Below are positions 5,712 through 9,657 of a stretch of DNA of 9,657 nucleotides, piece by piece (positions within the stretch are counted from its first letter, which is position 1; each line of letters begins with the position of its first letter). The position numbers were made by a program, and so were the translations under genes. Under the pieces are notes generated by a model. That model saw only the letters and a program-made list of their open reading frames with translations, made no database searches and was not told the origin of the DNA. Source of the stretch: JBBPZA01 sp038199375 (GTDB taxonomy: Bacteria; Actinomycetota; Thermoleophilia; Solirubrobacterales; Solirubrobacteraceae); contig JBBPZA010000098.1 of assembly GCA_038199375.1 (NCBI GenBank), positions 1 through 9,657 of the forward strand, read 5' to 3'.

Positions 5712-7946
5712 CTAAGACTGAGCGCTGCTCTCGGGCTTCAACGGGAGGGCGGCCGTGCTCAGCGAATCCCGGCGTCGAGGGCGCAGGCGACGCCCGGGCC
5801 AGCCGCTGCGCTCCCCGACGAGCGCGATGGCGGCGGGCACGAGCACCGTGCGCACGAGGAACGCGTCTATCAAGAGGCCGACGCTGGTCACGAAGGCCAG
5901 CTCGCGAAACGATCGGAGCGGCACGAGCGCGAGCAGCGCGAACGAGCCGGCGAGGACGAGGCCGGCTGCCGAGATCGTGCGTGCCGCGCCCTTGCCTCCG
6001 ACCCGAACCGCCTCGAGCAAGGGGCGTTGTTCGGCCTCTTCCCATATGCGTCCGGCGAGGAAGACGTTGTAGTCCGAGCCCAGCGCGACCAGCAGCACCC
6101 CGGCGGCGACCGGCACGAAGTAGGTGAGCTCGCCGTAGCCGCGGATGTCGCCGAAGACGTAGGTCGCCAGCCCGATGGCCGCGAGCGGCGCCAGCAGCGA
6201 GGCCGCGACGAGGTAGAGCGGCGCGACGAGGCCGCGCAGGAAGACCACGAGGATGAGGACGATGACCGCCATGACGGCCGGGACGACGCGGGCGAGGTCG
6301 TCGACGGTGCCGTTGATGGTCTCGGCGGAGAGGGCGGTGTCGCCGGCGATCGAGGCGCTCGCGCGCGGCAGTCCGGCCGAGGCGAGCAGCTCGGGCATGC
6401 GGTCGCCCAGGCGGTCGACGGTGGCGATCGCGCGGCTTCCGAGCGGGTCGTCGCCGAGAACGAGCACGTAGCGGGCGGCGTCGCCCTCGCGCGAGAGTAC
6501 CGCGCCGACGCTCGCAACGACCGGGTTGTCAGCGGGACCGATCACCTCGGCGACGCCGGGGGTGCGGTCGAGCGCGCGCTGGAGGCGCGCGAGCGCGGCG
6601 CGGCGGCGGACCACGCCCGCCTCTTCCACGACGATCACCGTCGGCGAGAGGATGCCGGGCGCAAAGCCCTGGGCGCCGGCCGCGTAGGCGCGCCGCGGTT
6701 CGCTCTGGGCCGGGAGGCCGCGGATGAGCGAGTTGCCCAGGTCGAGCTTGAGCAGGCCGCTCGAGGCGACTGCGAGGATCGCCAGGCACGCCAGCATCGT
6801 GAGCCCCGGACGGCGGACCGCGACGTCGATGAGGCGGGCCGTGACAGACGATCGCCCCTCGCCCGCCTCTACTGCCGGCTCTTTCCCGCGACGCGCGGAG
6901 GGCCACAGGATCGGCCCGCCGGCCAGCGCCAGCGCAGCCGGCACGAAGGTGATCGAGACCGCGAGTGCGATCAAGACGGCCATCGCCATGCCCGGGCCGA
7001 AGGCCTGGAAGAACCCCAGCTCGGCGACGACCAGCGCCGCGCTGCCGCCGGCGACCGTGAGCGCGCAGGTGACGATGATGGGCGCGAGGCCGGCGGTGGT
7101 CCGCTCGGCGGCGGCGCGGGCGTCGAGCCCGTCGCGCAGGTGCCGGCGGAACCGCGAGGTGTAGAAGATCACGTAGTCGGTGATGACCCCGAAGAGCAGG
7201 GCGACGATGATCGGCTCGACCTCGGAGGGCACCGACACCCCGACCCGCTGACCGATCCACGCGATGAGCCTGATGCAGATCAGGTAGGCGATCGCGACGG
7301 TCGCCAGTGCGAGCAGCGGAGCTCCCGGCGCGCGGAAGTAGAGCCCGACCGCCGCGGCGACCAGGGCCACCGTCGCGAGCTCGACCCAGGGCAGCGCGTC
7401 CTCGATCACGCGCGCCTGCTCGTAGCGAGCCGGGATCGCGCCGGTGACCCCGACATAGCCGCCGGGAAGCGGGCCGGCGCGCTTCTCGGCATAGCGTCGC
7501 GCCAGGCCCGTGCGACCGATCTGGCCGATGTCGGGCGCGATGAACAGGTAGGTGACCGCGGTCGTGGAGCGCTCGCGCGAGAATGGGGGCCGGCCGAAGG
7601 CGTTGCTCACCGGCAGGGCGCCCACCACTGAGCGCAGCCCCGGGTCATTCCCCCGGTTTACCCGAGCCGCCCGGAGCACGACCTCCGCCCGTCGCTTGAG
7701 CGGCAGGCCCTGGCCGCGGCGCTCGACGACCAGCGTCCGGCTGATCAGCGGAAAGCCGAACAGCTCGTGAGAGCGCCGCTCAGCCTCGATGGCCGCGGCG
7801 TCGTTGGGCACCAGGTCGCCGAGCGCGCCGACCTGAGCCTGCCGGATCGTCGGAAGCCACATCGTGACCGCCACGGCCGCGGCGATCCAGGCGACGATGA
7901 CAAAGACTCGGCCGCGGACGACCCAGCGCGCGAGCGCGGCGCTCAT
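5712..7946 (-). CDS. MMPL/RND-family transporter
   Basis: A 744-residue two-fold-repeated RND-superfamily membrane protein of the MMPL type, the group that exports lipids or hydrophobic compounds using the proton gradient. TM1 is at about 13-33, followed by a first periplasmic loop to about 185, a TM bundle at 187-345, a TM at 381-401, a second loop to 550 and a TM bundle at 552-712. The proton-relay Asp-Tyr pairs known from MmpL3 are present in both halves: TDY at 257-258 and SDY at 625-626. It is intact, full-length and close to the usual 700-800 residues, without the long C-terminal tail of MmpL3. ATG 7946 overlaps the stop of a mini-ORF (ATGA). It follows a two-TM protein and precedes an exported protein. 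The substrate is unknown. Confidence 0.93.
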   Translation of the reverse strand: MSAALARWVVRGRVFVIVAWIAAAVAVTMWLPTIRQAQVGALGDLVPNDAAAIEAERRSHELFGFPLISRTLVVERRGQGLPLKRRAEVVLRAARVNRGNDPGLRSVVGALPVSNAFGRPPFSRERSTTAVTYLFIAPDIGQIGRTGLARRYAEKRAGPLPGGYVGVTGAIPARYEQARVIEDALPWVELATVALVAAAVGLYFRAPGAPLLALATVAIAYLICIRLIAWIGQRVGVSVPSEVEPIIVALLFGVITDYVIFYTSRFRRHLRDGLDARAAAERTTAGLAPIIVTCALTVAGGSAALVVAELGFFQAFGPGMAMAVLIALAVSITFVPAALALAGGPILWPSARRGKEPAVEAGEGRSSVTARLIDVAVRRPGLTMLACLAILAVASSGLLKLDLGNSLIRGLPAQSEPRRAYAAGAQGFAPGILSPTVIVVEEAGVVRRRAALARLQRALDRTPGVAEVIGPADNPVVASVGAVLSREGDAARYVLVLGDDPLGSRAIATVDRLGDRMPELLASAGLPRASASIAGDTALSAETINGTVDDLARVVPAVMAVIVLILVVFLRGLVAPLYLVAASLLAPLAAIGLATYVFGDIRGYGELTYFVPVAAGVLLVALGSDYNVFLAGRIWEEAEQRPLLEAVRVGGKGAARTISAAGLVLAGSFALLALVPLRSFRELAFVTSVGLLIDAFLVRTVLVPAAIALVGERSGWPGRRLRPRRRDSLSTAALPLKPESSAQS

Positions 7947-7990
7947 CGAGCGGCCCCCCGCCGGCGCGACCGCCCGAGCGCGGCGCTCAC
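7943..7990 (-). CDS. Mini-ORF 2 (15 codons) coupled to the MMPL start
   Basis: A GTG-started frame, VSAALGRSRRRGAAR, whose TGA overlaps the MMPL ATG (ATGA). Its GTG in turn overlaps the stop of mini-ORF 1 (GTGA). The first residues repeat the MMPL N-terminus (MSAALAR) but in a different frame, so it looks like a duplicated copy of the start region. It could act as a coupling or leader peptide, or be a by-product of repeat slippage. There is no proof of translation. Confidence 0.25.
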   Translation of the reverse strand: MSAALGRSRRRGAAR

Positions 7991-8025
7991 CCCGCGGGCC
8001 CCGCCGGCGCGACCGCGGCGCTCAT
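7943..8025 (-). repeat. Imperfect tandem repeat of the MMPL start region
   Basis: On the minus strand, TGAGCGCCGCG occurs three times (from 8024, 7989 and 7945, the last inside the MMPL gene). GTCGCGCCGGCGGGG occurs twice (plus-strand 7956-7970 and 7999-8013). The second unit equals the first with 8 extra bases, CTCGGGCG. This is consistent with slipped-strand duplication. Confidence 0.75.
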
Positions 8026-8052
8026 CCCGCGCCAGCGCCCCTCCCCGCTCAT
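7987..8052 (-). CDS. Mini-ORF 1 (21 codons) overlapping the upstream stop
   Basis: ATG at 8052 overlaps the TGA of the upstream membrane-protein gene (ATGA). The frame reads MSGEGRWRG then MSAAVAPAGPAG, and its TGA overlaps the GTG of mini-ORF 2. A second in-frame ATG at 8025 follows GCGGG and would give 12 codons. It has no similarity I recognise. It is listed because it fills the 102-bp gap completely through 4-nt overlaps. Confidence 0.25.
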   Translation of the reverse strand: MSGEGRWRGMSAAVAPAGPAG

Positions 8053-8681
8053 CCCGAGCCCCCCCGGGGGTGCGAGCGCGCGAGGCTCGGCGCCACGCCG
8101 ACGCGCTCGAGCTCGGCGAGCGCCAGGGCGCCGTAGCGGCCTTCGTCGAGGTCGCGCCACGGCGCCTCGCTGACCTTGCGCAGCTGAGCGTAAGACAGAT
8201 TGGCCACGGCGCGCTCGGCCAGGAAGCGCTCCATCGCGACGGCGTCGCCCCCTTGCGCAAGCAGGCGACGCAGCGTCCGAGCCTCGCGGATACGACTTAG
8301 CCGGAGCGGGACGTAGAGGAGCAGCGGTGCGGTAGGCAGGACGGCGATCGACAGCCCCAGCAGCACGCTCAGCCGCCGGACGCTGCGTTTGCTCTCGGAA
8401 GCCCCGGCGGACGCCCGCACGCCCGCCGCGCGGATCTCGGCGCCGGCCCGGTCCACTCGCCCCCCGACGAACGGCACCGACGAGAGATCGGAGAGCCCGT
8501 CGCCGACCGTGACGGCGGCGCGGCCGACGCGGTCGACGGTGACGCTGAGGCGACCCAGGTTGCGCATCTCATCAGCGACGGCCAGCGCCACGACGACCCA
8601 CAGCGCGACCCACATCACGGCCAGGACGTCGATCAGCCCGCCCGGTCGGACGCTGGGCCCGCCTAGTCCCCGAGCATGCAT
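8049..8681 (-). CDS. Two-TM conserved hypothetical membrane protein
   Basis: A 210-residue protein from ATG 8681. TM1 is at 16-37 (LIDVLAVMWVALWVVVALAV) and TM2 at about 103-127 (LSVLLGLSIAVLPTAPLLLY). Between them lies an Ala/Val/Gly-rich region with regularly spaced charged residues (44-100), probably helical. The cytoplasmic-looking tail (ERFLAERAVANLSYAQLRKV, then SEAPWRDLDEGRYGALALAELERVGV) resembles a tail I associate with conserved actinobacterial hypothetical proteins. No catalytic motif is visible. Longer in-frame starts run into the neighbouring terminator and are rejected. A CTG at 8636, just before TM1, is a shorter possibility. It is the first gene of the MMPL unit, joined to it through overlapping mini-ORFs. 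A scaffold or accessory role is only inference. Confidence 0.75.
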   Translation of the reverse strand: MHARGLGGPSVRPGGLIDVLAVMWVALWVVVALAVADEMRNLGRLSVTVDRVGRAAVTVGDGLSDLSSVPFVGGRVDRAGAEIRAAGVRASAGASESKRSVRRLSVLLGLSIAVLPTAPLLLYVPLRLSRIREARTLRRLLAQGGDAVAMERFLAERAVANLSYAQLRKVSEAPWRDLDEGRYGALALAELERVGVAPSLARSHPRGGSG

Positions 8682-8736
8682 TCCAGCGGGACGACTTCGA
8701 GTGTGCGCGGGATGGGCAACGAATCCGGGGCTGGGC
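8682..8736 (-). promoter_or_regulatory. Presumed promoter region of the MMPL operon
   Basis: These 55 bp lie between the terminator of the choice-of-anchor gene and the first gene of the MMPL unit, so any dedicated promoter must be here. I find no convincing -35/-10 pair. A TTGCCC near 8714-8719 is the only weak -35 candidate. Confidence 0.2.
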
Positions 8737-9053
8737 GTGGGGCGGGCCGCGCGGATGGCTCCCGCGGCCCGCCCCACCCCGGTTGCTCGCTTATTTGTCC
8801 TCGACGGTGCCCGGCTTGCAGCTCGAGCGCTTGTTGACGGTCATGCGGTCGAGGAACACGGCGGAGTCATAGATCCGGTCGCCCTGGTCGAAGATCGACA
8901 GGTAGAGGGTCTGCGCGCTGCGGCTGCTCAGCGGCGTGGAGGCGCGCAGCAGGCGGGTCGCCGCGTCATAGGTCGTTCCCCGCGCGCGCTTGGGGCTGAC
9001 GCTGAGCTCATCGGTCGCGTTGACCGACACCCGCCGGCCGTTTGACCCGCGCG
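8730..9053 (-). repeat. Right arm of the 324-bp inverted repeat
   Basis: The reverse complement matches 1-324 at 317 positions. It covers codons 194-279 of the choice-of-anchor gene, the stop, the spacer and the whole terminator, and ends one base-step outside the terminator stem. Matching toward 9630 cannot be tested because copy 1 is cut by the window edge. Confidence 0.92.
8737..8777 (-). terminator. Hairpin terminator after copy 2
   Basis: A perfect 15-bp stem, GTGGGGCGGGCCGCG and its complement, encloses an 11-nt loop. It starts 13 bp after the TAA of the choice-of-anchor gene and has no U-tract. It separates that gene from the MMPL operon on the same strand. Confidence 0.8.
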
Positions 9054-9630
9054 CGAAGTTGTCGGGCGCGACGATCGTCGGGTCCTCGTTGCTCTTGGCG
9101 TCCCACGTCGACTTGTTGAGCTCGGCGATGAACCCGTCGTTGAACTCGTCGTCCTTGAACTCCGGGAACTCCTCAGACAGAAACCTGAAGCGAATCGACA
9201 GGCAATTGGCGCCCTTGGGCCGCTTGAACTTGATGCGCAGGATCGTCACGTCACGCGCACCGCGCACAAAGGGCCCGTTGACCGCCGTGCCGCTGTCGGG
9301 ATCGGTGTTCTTGTCACCGGCGATCGTCGCGTCGCCCGTGCTCAAGATCCCAAACGTCTTACCCGCACGGGGAAACCCGGCCAGCTTGTCGTCGGAGATC
9401 GCCGCCGGATTGCCGCCCGGCGGAAGCAGCGTGAAATCCGCGCGCCGAATGATCTTCGGGTCATCGGCGATCGCCTGAGCGAGCTTGAAGGCCTCCCCCC
9501 TGCCCTTGGTGCGATCGGGAGTCGGCGTGATGTCAGCCGCCGCCATCCCCCCCGTCCCCACTGCCACCGCCGCCGTCGCGACGCACGTCGCTCCAGCACC
9601 CGCCAGCCACTTCACTTGTCCGCGCCGCAT
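8791..9630 (-). CDS. Secreted choice-of-anchor L domain protein (copy 2, complete)
   Basis: A 279-residue exported protein. The signal peptide is at about residues 1-32 (basic MRRGQVK, an Ala/Gly/Val core, an AAA-D cleavage zone). The rest fits the choice-of-anchor L domain: an early AQAI helix (51-54), GILSTGDATIAG (94-105) and the diagnostic FRFLSEEFPEFKDDEFNDGF (148-167) followed by an Asn/Trp-rich turn. The C-terminal half (200-268) is beta-rich, with LYLSIFDQGDRIYDSAVFLD. No sortase motif, anchor TM or lipobox is present, so it is probably released or held by unseen means. Two cysteines, 143 and 271, could form a disulfide. ATG 9630 has GGAGG 4 nt upstream. The role is unknown; the family occurs in adhesin-like surface proteins. 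Confidence 0.85.
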   Translation of the reverse strand: MRRGQVKWLAGAGATCVATAAVAVGTGGMAAADITPTPDRTKGRGEAFKLAQAIADDPKIIRRADFTLLPPGGNPAAISDDKLAGFPRAGKTFGILSTGDATIAGDKNTDPDSGTAVNGPFVRGARDVTILRIKFKRPKGANCLSIRFRFLSEEFPEFKDDEFNDGFIAELNKSTWDAKSNEDPTIVAPDNFARGSNGRRVSVNATDELSVSPKRARGTTYDAATRLLRASTPLSSRSAQTLYLSIFDQGDRIYDSAVFLDRMTVNKRSSCKPGTVEDK

Positions 9631-9657
9631 CGCGCCTCCAGTCGTTAGAAAACCGCA

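Noticed and set aside
6027..7631. A 534-codon plus-strand frame
   Set aside because: It is antisense to the MMPL gene, with the low-complexity charged composition typical of shadows.
8389..9045. A 218-codon plus-strand frame over the right repeat arm, with a counterpart on the minus strand at 9-326
   Set aside because: Both are antisense readings of the choice-of-anchor gene. They resemble each other only because the DNA is duplicated.
1..9053. Inverted arms as ends of a transposon or integron-like element
   Set aside because: The arms are coding sequence plus a terminator, not terminal repeats. There is no transposase or recombinase between them and no target-site duplication can be seen.

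Overview
Very high GC, GC-rich third codon positions, strong SD-type ribosome sites and the protein families suggest a high-GC actinobacterium. A Solirubrobacterales/Thermoleophilia-like lineage fits best, but this is inferred from family resemblance alone; no rRNA or tRNA is present. I see no insertion sequence, phage gene, CRISPR array, tRNA or recombinase.

Layout, left to right. (1) 1-324: the 3' end of a secreted choice-of-anchor L protein gene (+) with its hairpin terminator. The same 324 bp returns inverted at 8730-9053 (317/324 identical by my count), inside a complete copy of that gene at the right end. (2) 432-2489 (-): a three-gene unit made of a frame-disrupted small protein, an ArsB/NhaD-type ion transporter and a CBS-pair protein. 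(3) 2500-3575: a decayed stretch with an N-terminally truncated short-chain dehydrogenase (-) and unassigned coding remnants. (4) 3576-4295 (+): a Crp/Fnr-type regulator, convergent with a membrane-anchored hypothetical protein at 4317-4931 (-). (5) 5083-8681 (-): a membrane protein, two tiny coupled reading frames, an MMPL/RND transporter and a frame-disrupted exported DUF4352-like protein. (6) 8791-9630 (-): the full choice-of-anchor L gene.

Two transport modules dominate. The NhaD-type carrier is tightly coupled to a CBS-pair protein that could sense nucleotides for it. The MMPL exporter sits between a two-TM membrane protein and a predicted exported protein, which reads as an envelope export operon. 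The most unusual structural signals are the chain of 4-nt stop/start overlaps through two mini-ORFs before the MMPL gene (7943-8052), and the convergent inverted duplication that frames the whole window and could let about 8.4 kb invert. Two genes need one extra base to read through, in both cases beside a G run, which may be real decay or an assembly error.
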